Of a stretch of 64,000 nucleotides of DNA, positions 1 to 11,480 are shown piece by piece. Within the stretch, counting starts at the first letter, position 1. Each line of letters starts with the position of its first letter. A program made the position numbers and the translations under genes. This DNA is from Hemileia vastatrix (Eukaryota > Basidiomycota > Pucciniomycetes > Pucciniales > Zaghouaniaceae). The stretch lies in the NCBI GenBank assembly GCA_030280995.1, contig JASXTE010000001.1, forward strand, positions 12,805,001 through 12,869,000. Reading direction: 5' to 3'. The notes under the pieces are model-generated. The model worked only from the letters and a program-made list of their open reading frames with translations. It did no database searches and was not told where the DNA came from.

Positions 1-3000
1 TTTACTTGTATTTTTTATTTCGTATTTGATCCCATTTATTTTCATTTTACTTTTCTATTACTCTTTTTAATTTTAAATATCAAATTATTTTTTTAAAAAC
101 TAAACATATTCATATTTTTTTAACTTTATATAATAATATTATTAAATTTGTAACATCACCAATTTTGCATTTGGCATGCAGGTTTTTGCTATACTAGAAA
201 CATTAATAATATATATGGTGACAAAAAATTAATTATAAGATAAATATGAATGATAAAAAAAAGTTAAAAACCCAATAGAAATGTGAAAAACAAAAAACTG
301 AGGTACTGAGAAACACTTCCACCCTAGCTACTCTCCATCATAAAAGTGTCCAGCACAAGTTCGGCCGAACTTGTGCTGGACACTTTTGTTCAGGTGCAGT
401 CAGATGGGATCAATTCTCTCTGTGGAAATTAAATTAAAAAAGTTCTAAATAATTACATTAGAAGTAGTTTGGTATGGCTGAATTATCCACCTTGAGTTTT
501 TCCAAACCTCAGGTGAAAAATTTTTTATCTTTAAAAAAAATTAAATTTTATTAAATTTAGCCCTGGTGGCACCCATTTGTTTCAACACCTCTACTGGCTC
601 TTGAAGGCAGGAATTTTTCTTGAATTTTTCTTTTTCATATTTGATCTCTTTTACTTTACTTTTTTATCACTCATGTTACATTTGGATATTAATTTATAAT
701 TTTGGAAAAGAAATCATTTTCATATTTTTTTAACATTGTTTAACAATATTATAAAAGGTGTAATATAACATTGCATGCATTTGGCGCACAAGTTTTTTCT
801 GTACTAATAAAATTAATATAATTATAATGACAAAAAATTAATCAGATAATAAAATATGAATAACACAGAAAGATCAAATACCATTTGACATGTTTTAAAA
901 AAATAACAGTTGCACTGAAGAAGACCTGCACCCTAGCTACTCTCCATCATAAAAGTGTCCAGCACAAGTTCGGCCGAACTTGTGCTTGACACTTTTGGTC
1001 AGGTGCAGTCAGATGGGATCAATTCTCTCTATGGAAATGAAAAAAATTATTTGATAAGAAACTTCACTAGATGTAGTTTGATATAGCTGAATTATCCACC
1101 TAGAGTTCATCCAAACCACAGGTACAGAATTTTTTATCTTTAAAAAACAATCAATTAAGTACAATTTATCCCTGACGGCTCTCATTTGCTTTAACATCTC
1201 TACTGGCCTTTGATATTAGCAATAATACTTGGATTTCTTTTTTTATATTTGATCGCTTTAAATTAATTTTTTATTCCTCATATTGCTCTTGGATATCAAT
1301 TAATAAATTTTAAAATAAATTATTTTAATATTTTTATACATTTTTTTAATAATATTATAAAATGTGTAACATCACTCAGTATGCATTTGGCACATGATTT
1401 TTTGCTATACTTATATAATTAATAATATAATTAAGACAAAAAATTAATCAAACAATATGTATGAGTGAGGCACAAAGATAAAATACCAGTAGACATGTTT
1501 GTAAGAAATACCAGATGAACTGAAGAAAAATTCTACCCCAGCCGCTCTCCATCATAGAAGTGTCCAGCACAAGTTCGGCTGAACTTGTGCTCCACACTTT
1601 TGGTCATGTGCAGTCAGATGGGATCAATTCTCTGTATGGCAACCAAAAATTTTTTTTATCAAATTTCACTAGAAGTAGTTTGGTTTAGCTGAATCATCCA
1701 CCTGCTGTTCTGCCCAATATCAGGTGTATAATTTTTTATCTTTAAAGAAAAGTTCACTTATTACAATTAAGCCCTGATGGCTCCCATTTGCTTTAACACC
1801 TCTACTGGCTCTTGATAGCAGGAATTTTACCAGTATTTTTTTCATATTTTAACTCTTTGACTTTTATTTTACTCTTTTATTCCTCTTTTTACTTTTAAAT
1901 TTCAATTTAATTTTTGTAAAACTATTCCTTTCCATATTTATTTACATCTATTTTAAAAAATTATTGAAGGTATAACTTCACATGGTATGCATTTGGCACA
2001 CAAGTTTTTGCTATACTAATAACATTAATAATATAATGGTGATAAAATATTAATCGGATGATAAATATGAAAGATACAGACAGATCAAATACCAGTAGAC
2101 ATGTTTATGAGAAATACAAGATGAACGAACTGAAGAAAATTTCCACCCAAGCTACTCTCTATCATAAAAGTTTCCAGCACAAGTTCGGCCGAACTTGTGC
2201 TGGACACTTTTAGTCACGTGCTGTCAGATGGGATCAATTCTCTATATGGCAACAAAAAACATTTTTTTATTAAACTTCACTACAAGCAGTTTTGTTTAGC
2301 TGAATCATCCACCTGTTGTTCTTCCCAACCTCAGGTGTATAATTTTTTATCTTTAAAAAAAAGGTCACTTATTACAATTTAGCCCTGATGGCTCCCATTT
2401 TTTTCAACACTTCTACTGGCTCTTGAGAGCAAAAATTTTACTAGTATTTTGTTTTTCATAATTGATCTCTTTGAGATTAATTTTAACTTTTTGTCCCTCA
2501 TATTGCTTTTGTATATCAATTTATTTTTTGTAAAAAAAAATCATTTTCATATTTTTTTACCTTTATTTAATAATATTATAAAAGGTGTAACATCACCTGG
2601 TATGCATTTGGCACACGAGTTTTTGCTATACTTATAATATTAATAATATAATGGTGACAATAAATTAATCAAATGATATATATGAGTGACACACAAAGAT
2701 CAAGTACCAATGGACATGTTTATACGAAATACCAGATTAACTGAAGAAAAATTCTACCCTAGCTACTCTCCGTCATAAATGTGTCCAGCACAAGTTCGGC
2801 CGAACTTGTGCTGGACACTTTTTGTCACATGCAGTCTGGTGTGATCAATTCTCTCTCAATCATTGAACTAGAAGTTGTTTGATATAGCTAAATGGTTATG
2901 CTGAAGTTTTTTTAAACCTCAGATTGGCACTTTTTTGTTTTTCAAAAAAGCAATTATAGTCCAAGTTTAGCCTCACTGGTGGACATTTGCCCCAACATGT

Positions 3001-3894
3001 CTACTTGCTCTTGATGGCAGTATATTTATTTTAATTTTTTATTTCATATTTGATTCCTTTAATTTTACCTTTTTATCCCTCATATTGCTTTTGTATATCA
3101 ATTTATTTTTTGTAAAACAAATCATTTTCATATTTTTTTACCTTTATTTAATAATATTATAAAAGGTGTAACATCACCCGGTATGCATTTGGCACACGAG
3201 TTTTTGCTATACTTATAATATTAAAACATAATGGTGACAAAAAATCAATCAAATGATAAATATGAGTGAGGCACAAAGATCAAATACCAGTGGACATGTT
3301 TATAAGAAATACCAGATGAACTGAAGAAAAATTCCACCCTAGCTAACCTCCATCATAAAAGTGTCCAGCACAAGTTCGGCCGAACTTGTGCTGGACACTT
3401 TTGGTCACATGCAGTCTGATGTGATCAATTCTCTCTATTGCAATGAAGATGAATTTTTCTTCAATAATTGCACTAGAAGTTGTTTGATATGGCAAAATTG
3501 TCATCCTGAAGTTTTGGTAAAGCTCCAGTGGATTTTTTTTTATTTTTACAAAAAAGAGATTATAGTCCAAGTTTAGTGCCACTGGTGGGCGTTCACCCCA
3601 TCATGTCTACTTGCTCTTGATGGGAGGAATTTCACTTTAATTTTTTATTTCATATTTGATCCCTTTAATTTTACCTTTTTATCCCTCATATTGTTTTTGG
3701 ATATCAATTTATTTTTTGTAAAACAAATCATTTTCATAATTTTTTACCTTTATTTAATAATATTATAAAAGATGTAACATCACCCGGTATGCATTTGGCA
3801 CACGAGTTTTTGCTATACTTATAATATTAATAACATAATGGTGACAAAAATCAATCAAATGATAAATATGAGTGAGGCACAAAGGTCAAATACC
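1..3894. repeat. Tandem satellite array, ~600-bp monomers with a 46-bp palindrome
   Basis: Six full or partial monomers repeat in direct orientation. Each contains a near-perfect 46-bp palindrome whose half-site begins AAAAGTGTCCAGCACAAG and whose centre is CGGCCG. The palindromes lie at 342-387, 951-996, 1556-1601, 2166-2211, 2777-2822 and 3357-3402, so unit lengths are 609, 605, 610, 611 and 580 bp. Each unit also repeats a block with GGTATGCATTTGGCACAC and a block containing TCAGATGGGATCAATTC. The array starts before the window and ends near 3894. Open frames inside it (1009-1197, 2197-2382, 3343-3582 and others) are not conserved between monomers, so I call no genes. It could be a satellite, or internal repeats of a larger mobile element. 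Confidence 0.9.
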
Positions 3895-4111
3895 AATTAA
3901 TCAATAGTTCTTTTTAATATTATAAATTTTTTGATTAAATAAAATGGTAATAATGAATTATATTTTTCATCCACAATTCCACTCTAATGATTCCCACTGC
4001 ACAAAAAGGGTTCACTTGGTCCTTTCTTTACTGCTTGTGCATATATTTTATTGCCCACAGTACTACAATTTTTTGTAGTGATTATCCCACATCTGATTCA
4101 GGAATATTTTT

Positions 4112-4960
4112 GGGACGATATTAGGACACACCGGCACACTCAACCAAAAGTGTTAGGTGCACGCCAGTGATGCTATTTTTGTCTGTTTTCAATTCAAATT
4201 TTTTCGATGTCTCATACTATGTAACAGCATCCCTTAGATATATACATAATTCTTACGCTTGGTGTGCAAGTGTGATATTATTACCGAATAGGGAAAAAAA
4301 AACCCACTACTACAAATACATATGGTGTGCAAGTTAGATACTACTGCATTATGGGGCAACAAAAATATGTTGCCGGGCACTGTACAATCCTTTGTTAAAT
4401 ATGCAAGTATTACTTCAGTACAGGCTCAGTTTGTGAACACTGAACTATTATATACATATTTAAGGGAATGATTGTAAAGTGCACATTAATTTAAGATTTC
4501 AGTGATTGCGCAAGGTTTAGAGTCACAAAATTATTTGCTCGTTATCATCATTTGACTCATATTGATTGCCATTACCACACTTATAAGTTACTGGTGATAA
4601 AAACTAAAATTAAATATGTATATAATAGTTCAGTGTTCACAAACTGAGCCTGTACTGAAGTAATACTTGCATATTTAACAAAGGATTGTACAGTGCCCGG
4701 CAACATATTTTTGTTGCCTCATTATGCAGTAGTATCTAACTTGCACACCATATGTATTTGTAGTAGTGGGTGTTTTTTCCCTATTCGGTAATAATATCAC
4801 ACTTGCACACCAAGCGTAAGAATTATGTATATATCTAAGGGATGTTGTTACATAGTATGAGACATCGAAAAAATTTGAATTGAAAATAGACAAAAATAGC
4901 ATCACCGGCGTGCACCAAACACTTTTGGTTGAGTGTGCCGGTGTGTCCTAATATCGTCCC
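4112..4960. mobile_element. Foldback (MITE-like) DNA element, 849 bp
   Basis: Two inverted arms of about 350 bp (4112-4462 and 4611-4960) flank a 148-bp spacer. The termini are GGGACGATATTAGGACACAC and its complement. The element is bounded by a perfect 8-bp target site duplication, ATATTTTT, at 4104-4111 and 4961-4968. There is no transposase frame; the open frame on the minus strand at 4675-4905 lies wholly inside one arm. An 8-bp duplication is typical of hAT-like and some other cut-and-paste superfamilies, but I cannot assign a superfamily from the termini alone. Confidence 0.88.
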
Positions 4961-4968
4961 ATATTTTT

Positions 4969-5340
4969 AAACAATATAAGTTTTTTTTAAAAAAGACCTT
5001 ATCATATCCAATATCCCACAAAAAATACAACCTGTTTTTGTATTAAAGCCCGTTAATTATAAAGAAATTGTTAAAATAATTAGATTAGACCCTGGCACAG
5101 CTAGATCCATACCAACTGACCTAAAGTCTTTTCAATATTGAAAACAATTAAATAAAATTATGATATCATACTAAATTATGGGCACCAACCATAATTCAGC
5201 ACTTCTCATTTGCTCTGCTACAAAATGAGTGCATGTAGCATTTTTCTAACGTCGGACTGTTTTTCTTCCTTCCCTCACACCTTTAGTCCAGAATGAAAAT
5301 TTAGTATGAGTTTTGGTCAAAATGGTTTGCCAGTGTTATC
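4969..5340. other. Unassigned AT-rich spacer
   Basis: No open frame with recognisable content and no repeat shared with the rest of the window was seen here. Confidence 0.5.
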
Positions 5341-6051
5341 TGTATGCAATATGAATTCATATTGCATATTTCTATTTATGCATAAAATATACTCGTTAAG
5401 CATCATTTTTTTTGCATTTTTCAATCATTATGCATATTTATGCATATTCATATGCATATTCATTATATAGATTTATATGCATATTAATATATTTTATTCA
5501 TATATGTATATGCACCTTTTTTTTGCATATTCAATATGCATATTTTTAATGCATATTTTTATGCATATTCAATATGCATATTTTTTATGCATAATCACTA
5601 TGCATATTTTTTATGCATATTTTTATGCATATTTTTATGCATATTTATCCTTCATAGTCATTATGCATACACTTTGGATAGGCAATTCACATCAATTTTT
5701 AGCATGCAATAAGTATCCACCATGCAAATTCAAATGCATATGCATCTATATCAAACACGCAACATATATTCAAGTTTAATATTTGAATATTAAGGTATGC
5801 TAAGTGATGTTGTTCAACTTTTGCCAAACCTGAGATTAACTGATGTTCAATGTGGTTCTTAAGCTCTGCTCAAGGAGGGATTGTTCTGGATTCAATCTGT
5901 GACAGTTTATTTTTTCAATGTTTTTTCATCAGATTTAAAAACATCTTTCTGACAGTTTCAGGATGGTTTCCCAACAGTTTCCTGACAAATTCCTAATAAT
6001 TTCAAAAAGAGGGAACTGCTAGCAGTTCACCCCCAGATTTCCCGTGGTGAA
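5341..6051. repeat. Dispersed repeat with ATGCATATT low-complexity block, copy 1
   Basis: 5341-5680 is dominated by the simple motif ATGCATATT. From about 5474 to 6051 the sequence is closely similar to 43217-43789, including a GAACTGCTAGCAGTTC palindrome and the end CCCCCAGATTTCCCGTGG. On the minus strand the right end reads as a purine-rich run followed by TGAACTG, so this could be part of an LTR of a family otherwise absent from the window. It truncates the 3' end of chromodomain element C1 at about 6052. The open frame 5477-5779 is a translation of the simple repeat, not a gene. Confidence 0.7.
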
Positions 6052-6131
6052 GTTTTAGAATTTTAAGAAACAAAAAAGAAAAAAAAAGATAAAGAAGAGA
6101 AAAAATAAAAGTGAGTTTTAAGGTTTTGGTT

Positions 6132-6550
6132 TTAAAGGATATTTAAATGAAAAGATTTTAGGAGTTCAGGGGCGTTAGAAACATTGATGGCTGGTTCCCA
6201 GGATATTTTGTCTGGGTCATCAAGGAAGCCTTCCCATTCCACAAGGTATTGAAGTTTCCCCTTGCGCATTCTTGAATCAAGGATACGGCTTACTTCCCAC
6301 TCTAGATGGTCTTCTACTTTGACCGGTTCCGGAGGATGTTGGTTCTTTCCCAGGTATGTTTCTTGAGCCAGTTCCAGGAGATATACGTGGAATACAGGGT
6401 GAATAGCCAGCCATTTAGGAGGTAACTTGAGTCGAAATGCAGTTTTAGAGACTTCAGAGTCAATTTCAAATGGTCCCAAGCATTTTTCAGCCAGTTTCTT
6501 TGATGGTCGAGTCGTTCAAATGTTTTGTGCTTCGAGCCATACTTTGTCAC
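6132..6550 (-). pseudogene. C1 pol C-terminus: GPF module and chromodomain
   Basis: The minus-strand frame 6479-6132 begins with GPFEI, the GPY/F-like module that follows the integrase core of gypsy elements. A chromodomain follows, with the diagnostic run YLVEWEGF and the aromatic WEP. In this family the chromodomain binds histone tails and steers integration to particular chromatin (family knowledge). The upstream reading to 6550 continues in another frame (6550-6314), so at least one frameshift separates the module from the integrase core. The stop at 6132 is the natural pol terminus, because C2 ends similarly. Not functional as it stands. Confidence 0.85.
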
Positions 6551-6754
6551 CTGGTTTAAAAGAAGGAGAAGATTGTTGATGTTTGTTGGCCTGTTCCTTG
6601 TATCTTCAAATCGCTAATTCCAAATTCGATTTAATTTCTTCTTGGAGTCGTGATATGGTTCGAAGATAATGTTCCGCTGGATGATTAGTTCATACATGGA
6701 TTGAGTTGAATAGAGGATGTCTTCCATAAACAGTTTTGAAGGGAGATTGTCGTG

Positions 6755-7604
6755 TCAAAGAATGAGTTGAGTTATTATAAGCAAATTTGGCCAATGGTAA
6801 CCATGTGGTCCAATCGTCTTGTTGGTAACTGACATACATTTAAAGGTATTGTTCGAGGATTTGGTTGACCCTTTCCGTTCGCCCATTGGTTTCAGGGTGA
6901 TAGGCTGTGGAGAGATTACTCGTGATATTGAGTTGCTGACACAGTTGAGTCCAGAATGTGGATACAAACAATGAACCTCTATCTGAAATAATATCATTAG
7001 GTAAGCCATGTTTGGAAAATACATGTTCTAGAAACAATTTTGATAAACCTTCTGCTGTAGCAGTAGTAGTGGTTTTAATAAAAATAGACATTTTTGAAAA
7101 TCTATCTACTATTACTAATATAGCATCAAAATTATTAGAAAGAGGAAGTTGAGAAATAAAATCCATCAATAAGGATTCCCAAGGTTTAGAGGGAATAGGA
7201 AGCGGTTAAAGCAACCCATGCTTCCGGTGACGGGGAGCCTTATTCCTATTACATTTGTAACAAGCTTTTATATAGGCCTTGATTTCTCTAGTCATTCCTG
7301 GTCAGAAGAAATCCCTTGCTATTAACTTGCAGGTTTTATCAACCTTAAAATGACCAGCTAATGGAGAATCATGTCGACTATTGAAAATCCATAATTTTAT
7401 TTCATTGTTGTCGGGTATGACTACTCTACCTTCAAAAACTAATAGACCTGATTCAATACTAAATCTTTTGGCCCCTTGCTTTGAGAGTATTTTGTCTTTT
7501 AACCCTAAAAAATAGTTGTCCTTTGACTGAGCTTCAAGGATGTTGGATAATGGATTTTGAAACAATTGAATTGTCATCAAATTAATTTGATGAGTCATTA
7601 ACAT
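6755..7604 (-). pseudogene. C1 integrase core and zinc-binding region
   Basis: Frame 7169-6840 contains FISQLP followed by VDRFSKM and the run KHGLPNDIISDRG, the two-aspartate part of the D,D-35-E catalytic core, then [15 protein letters not shown] with the catalytic glutamate. Frame 7604-7302 holds the region joining RNase H to the integrase. The zinc-finger cysteines lie between the two pieces, around 7200-7290, in a damaged frame. The reaction would be strand transfer of element cDNA into the host genome. Frameshifts and stops make this copy dead. It is interrupted upstream by the E1 insertion at 7679. Confidence 0.82.
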
Positions 7605-7678
7605 TTATTCGTTGAAAATTGATTTCACATTTGCTGGGTTCTTGTCAGCAAATGCGTCCCCCCACTGTGGGTAAACTT

Positions 7679-8921
7679 TGTGGTACGCGCCTCGCAGGAA
7701 GCGTGAATTTAGACCAATCAGCGCGCGTAGTCCAGGAAGAATAAAGGGGAGTTAGCACAGCAGGAAGTGTAAAGATATAATATGCATTTGTGTGTTTCAA
7801 GGAACAAAGGAAATGGAAGTGCGGAAAAGGATTAAGGGTCTGTGCGCTCGGATATTGCAGCAAGATGTGCCGCACAATAGGAAATTGTGTATTATCAACT
7901 TAGGACTATTACGCACTAAACAAATATGGATTTGGGATTTCCAAAAAGTATGTGTTACGCATTAAGGATGACTCAAGTGCATAGTATGCTGTACAGCGGC
8001 CAGTTGAAAAACTTACTGAGACAAGTAATGAAGAAGCCTAACTAGTTAAGCGAGCTGTCGGAACTATGAACTTATTATTAAAGCAAAGAGAGTGGGGACT
8101 CAATCGTAAAACTACCCAAGAGTTAAGGCAACTAGACGCAGCGTTAGGATAAGTCAAACCTGGAACTAGAGCTGAAACAAAACAAAGGTATAGTTAAAAG
8201 CGCATATGTGGAGTATCAGTGAAACAAGTTAATACTAGTGTTAGTAATTATAGGGTATGATTTAGGCGCTGTAGTTGTTGCAAGCAGTGTATGTATCTTA
8301 CTAATAGATTAGTTATTGTATTACTAATATGGGGCTAGAGCTAGGGCTGAAGATCCACTAGGGAACTGTGTCTTGAGTACCGTAAAAATATAAAAAGGAC
8401 GACTATTTGATAGAGTCTGGGAGAGTGATATACATATAAGATAGATATATATACAAATATATAGTTTTTTTAAGAGAGAGATAGATATATACAAAATAAT
8501 AGAGTAGTAAATTAAATATTTGTCTGAATCCTTTAATTCATGTGTCTGTGTGTGTATTTCAAAAAGCATAGTGAAAGAAGCGCAACATAGAGGGGTTATA
8601 TAGATTCAGTAGGATTGATTATTACTAGAGTCATTTTATTGCTATAACAAGGCATATTCAAAGAGAGCGCTTCAAGAGGGAGTAGCTGTGGATATTAGCG
8701 CTTGTTAAGAATAGAAAAATCCAGATAGTAATACTTGTTTTTTTTTCTGATCTCTAAAACTCATCTTTCATCTTATAAACTTTCTAATCAAAAATTAGTG
8801 TTACACATTATTGCACTGTCTTTAAAATTAAGAGTGGCAGGCGCTTCTTTTAAGAAATTGGAAAGAAGAACCAACCCATCTTGCATTGTGTCTACTGCTT
8901 AGTACTTTAGAACTGTCTGAA
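7679..8921 (+). repeat. E1 5' LTR
   Basis: Begins TGTGGTACGCGCC and matches 30853-32115 over its whole length. Its right edge is placed where the two copies diverge, just before the primer-binding site. The main difference is a short insertion in the 3' copy near 31142. Small frames inside (7645-7875 and 8324-8569, minus) have no support as genes. Confidence 0.88.
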
Positions 8922-8923
8922 AT

Positions 8924-8941
8924 TGGTGTCCCAACAGTGGC
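8924..8941 (+). promoter_or_regulatory. E1 primer-binding site
   Basis: TGGTGTCCCAACAGTGGC directly follows the LTR with a 2-nt gap. Its complement ends in CCA, as expected for annealing to a tRNA 3' end. The tRNA is not identified. The leader 8942-9170 has no gene. Confidence 0.75.
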
Positions 8942-9170
8942 CATAATTGTAACTAGTATTTTTTGATTAGATTCTTTGTTTTCTTTTTAGGGTTTTGTCA
9001 GTAGGACGTAATCAAGCCGGCGCTTCAGCGGAAGAGTCGTAGGGTCTACAACAAGTGGATAAATAGCCGTTATCAGAGGATAGCATAGGGCTGTATTGTG
9101 AGAACAGTCAGGTTTAATTACCAAGCGTGTGTTTTTTTTGTGATCTTTGTTTTGATTTGATATTTCGGGA

Positions 9171-11480
9171 ATGGATCCTACTGCAACTACATCTAGGGGA
9201 TGTCAGGAGAGGGTTAAATCGCCCAATTCTTTGGCATTGTTGCCAAAAACAGTAACCACAATTATTAGGTGTAAAGATGAAGGCTTGCGCTTTGCGGGCA
9301 TTAATATTAAAAAGTTTTTACGCAGGTTTGAACAAGCAGCGGAAGTTCATGGAGCAACCAAATATCATATGGTACGTCAAGTACTATTCTTTGTATCTAA
9401 TGAGTGCAAAGACAATTTAGAGGATCTAAAAGGGCATGAGGAGCAAAATTGGTCAGCGCTAAAAGAACAAATGCTCAAGAGATGGCCAAAAGTTACTGAG
9501 GAAACTAGGTATACCATGAAGGACCTGGATATTTTTGTAAATAGGGTTAAAGCTAGAGGGGGTGTTCGAGACCCCAAGGAATTTAAAAGTTTTAGGGAAG
9601 ACTTCGATTGGATAGCGGAATATTTAATTAGTAACAAAGATTTTAGTGATGTTAATGCGTCGTTACCTTGGTTTTGTGAAGCGTTAGCGCCAGAAGTTGA
9701 AGACTGGGCAAAAAGGCGCTTGGATAACAAAGGAAAGCTGGTTAAAAAGAGGGACAGAAATTATAAGTATCCCGGATTAGAAGAAGTAGAAATGGCAGTG
9801 GAAGATGAAATGAAGTTGCATTGAGTTGAGCGACATGCAGCAAGGGTGGCTCTGGATAATGAGGGGATGGAGGAAGATGCGTCAGGCGTACAATTGCCTT
9901 CTCAGATCTCGTCTCCTAAAGTTAAAATTTTCTCTAAGGATCCAGATTCAGTCATGGAAAGAATCAATGAGTTGGAGAAGAAGATAGTTGAAGCGGCAAA
10001 GGCAAATGAATTGTTTAGGCCCAAGAGTTCTCCTCAACCTTCACGTTTTTCCGCTATGGTGTGCTATTATTGTAATAAAGAGGGGCATACAAGGATGAGG
10101 TGTAATGCGCTTCAAAAGGATAAAGAGGAAAAGGTAGTTTATGAGGATGGGACTACGCTTATGTTGGAAGATGGTACTAAGTTGGTTAAAGACAAAGATC
10201 GAGGGATGTGAGCCATGGTCATCGATCATATTAATAAAAAGTCTATGGAAAGCAGGCCAAGCAAGGGCAAAGAGCCAGAAAATAAGGAGAAAGGCAAGGA
10301 TGCAAAGTGGGTTAATTTTGCAGTTACTTGCGTTGTGTTATATTTTAAAGTAAAAGAAGGAGCGGTTGCAGCACCACTTACCGCAGCACGATTGGAGATG
10401 TTCGCGGCAAATCATAAGAAAATGGCCCCATCTACAATTACTAGTCCAAGAAGGACTGGAGCTAGGTATGTGAATCCAGAGGATATGGAGGAAGTAGGGT
10501 ATACCACTAGAGAAAATACACCTGCGCCTATTGAGGATGTCGAAATGGGGGGTATGGACCTAGGAGGTTATGGCGTAGATCACCAGGAAGTAGATCAGAC
10601 GGCAATATTAGAGGAGCCAGAGATAGTACAGCAGAGAGTGGTACTTGCTGAAGGAATGCCAGGAGCAAAGCATAATACTCCAAAGAACCCACCTGGAAGA
10701 GAGAAAGCTGGTGCCAAGTCAACTCAGCCTAAATGCAGAATGCAGTGCCCGGTTCATTCTGATTTTCCTAAAGCTGCCGAAGATCTAGTTGTGCAATGTT
10801 TGAAGACTACAGTCTCTGTTCCATTAGGGATGCTCACAGCAGTAGCACCGGATGTAGCAAATGGAATTGTGGATAAGTGCAGAAAGCAAAGGATTTCTAG
10901 TTGCACTGAGTTTGATATGGCAAAACAGTTATTTCAGCCAGTCGTTGGATTACCTAGGGAGCCACATTATGCAGGAACCTTAGGGTATTTAACTATTACA
11001 GTAAATGGTAAGCAAATTAAAGCGTTAGTGGATATTGGTTCACAAATCAATGTGGTATCAATGGATGATGAAGTCTAATTAGGTCTTCCTGTAAAAGACA
11101 GCGAAGGCACTGTCGCAGGAATTGGGGGAGGTAGGTTACCTGTTTTAGGTGTAGCAGAGTATGTACGCACTAGAGTTGCGGGAGCAACAAGAGATATACA
11201 TTTTTATGTTCCAATGAGTGTAGTTAAACCAGTTTTAGGCAAGCTATTTTTAATGGATTATTCTACGACTATAGATTATTGTTTAAATAAGACTATAGGA
11301 ATAAGGATTATGGGTGATGATGGTGTTCCAGTAACAGCAGTCTTAGTAGCGCCCAAGGATGATGGCTGGGAAACTAAGTACTCTGTAGCTGCGCGGTTAG
11401 AGAAAGAAAGAGAGTTTTATGAGGAAGTCTCAGATGAGGAGATAGGGCGACCTCCAGGAAGGCGCCAAAATTTTCATTAG
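9171..11480 (+). pseudogene. E1 gag-protease polyprotein
   Basis: One frame runs from ATG 9171 to TAG 11478-11480, broken by in-frame stops at 9822 (TGA), 10209 (TGA) and 11076 (TAA). The N-terminal part is a gypsy-type capsid, co-linear with E2 gag. A CCHC zinc knuckle, CYYCNKEGHTRMRC, is encoded at about 10060-10105. The aspartic protease region has ALVDIGSQINVVS where E2 has DSGS, so the catalytic triad Asp-Ser/Thr-Gly is altered to Asp-Ile-Gly. Gag would form virus-like particles and the protease would mature the polyprotein. The final sense codons contain a slippery site for entry into pol. Dead copy of a recognisable gene. Confidence 0.88.
11468..11474 (+). promoter_or_regulatory. E1 predicted -1 ribosomal frameshift site
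   Basis: The heptamer A AAT TTT in the gag frame fits the X XXY YYZ rule. It lies one codon before the gag stop TAG (codons AAT TTT CAT TAG). Pol is in the -1 frame and stays open from here to 12118 except for one TGA at 11486. Confidence 0.7.

Larger units (their letters stand above)
6052..7678 (-). mobile_element. Chromodomain Ty3/gypsy element C1, 3' part (integrase and chromodomain)
   Basis: This is the left half of a minus-strand chromovirus-like element. The other half is at 32116-35600, and E1 is inserted between them. The junction is shown by the related copy C2, in which the sequence GTAAACTTTGTCCC (near 39071) is uninterrupted. In C1, the part ending GTAAACTT stands at 7678 and the part starting GTCCCGACG at 32121. 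The coding parts are listed separately. The 3' LTR expected to the left of 6052 is missing; the dispersed repeat begins there. Confidence 0.85.

Noticed and set aside
342..3402. Regularly spaced palindromic repeats as a CRISPR-like array
   Set aside because: Units are about 600 bp, the intervening sequence is itself repetitive rather than unique, and the setting is eukaryotic.
4675..4905. 76-codon minus-strand frame
   Set aside because: Lies inside one arm of the foldback element and has no protein-like features.
5477..5779. 100-codon Tyr/Ile/His/Met-rich frame
   Set aside because: It is a translation of the ATGCATATT simple repeat.
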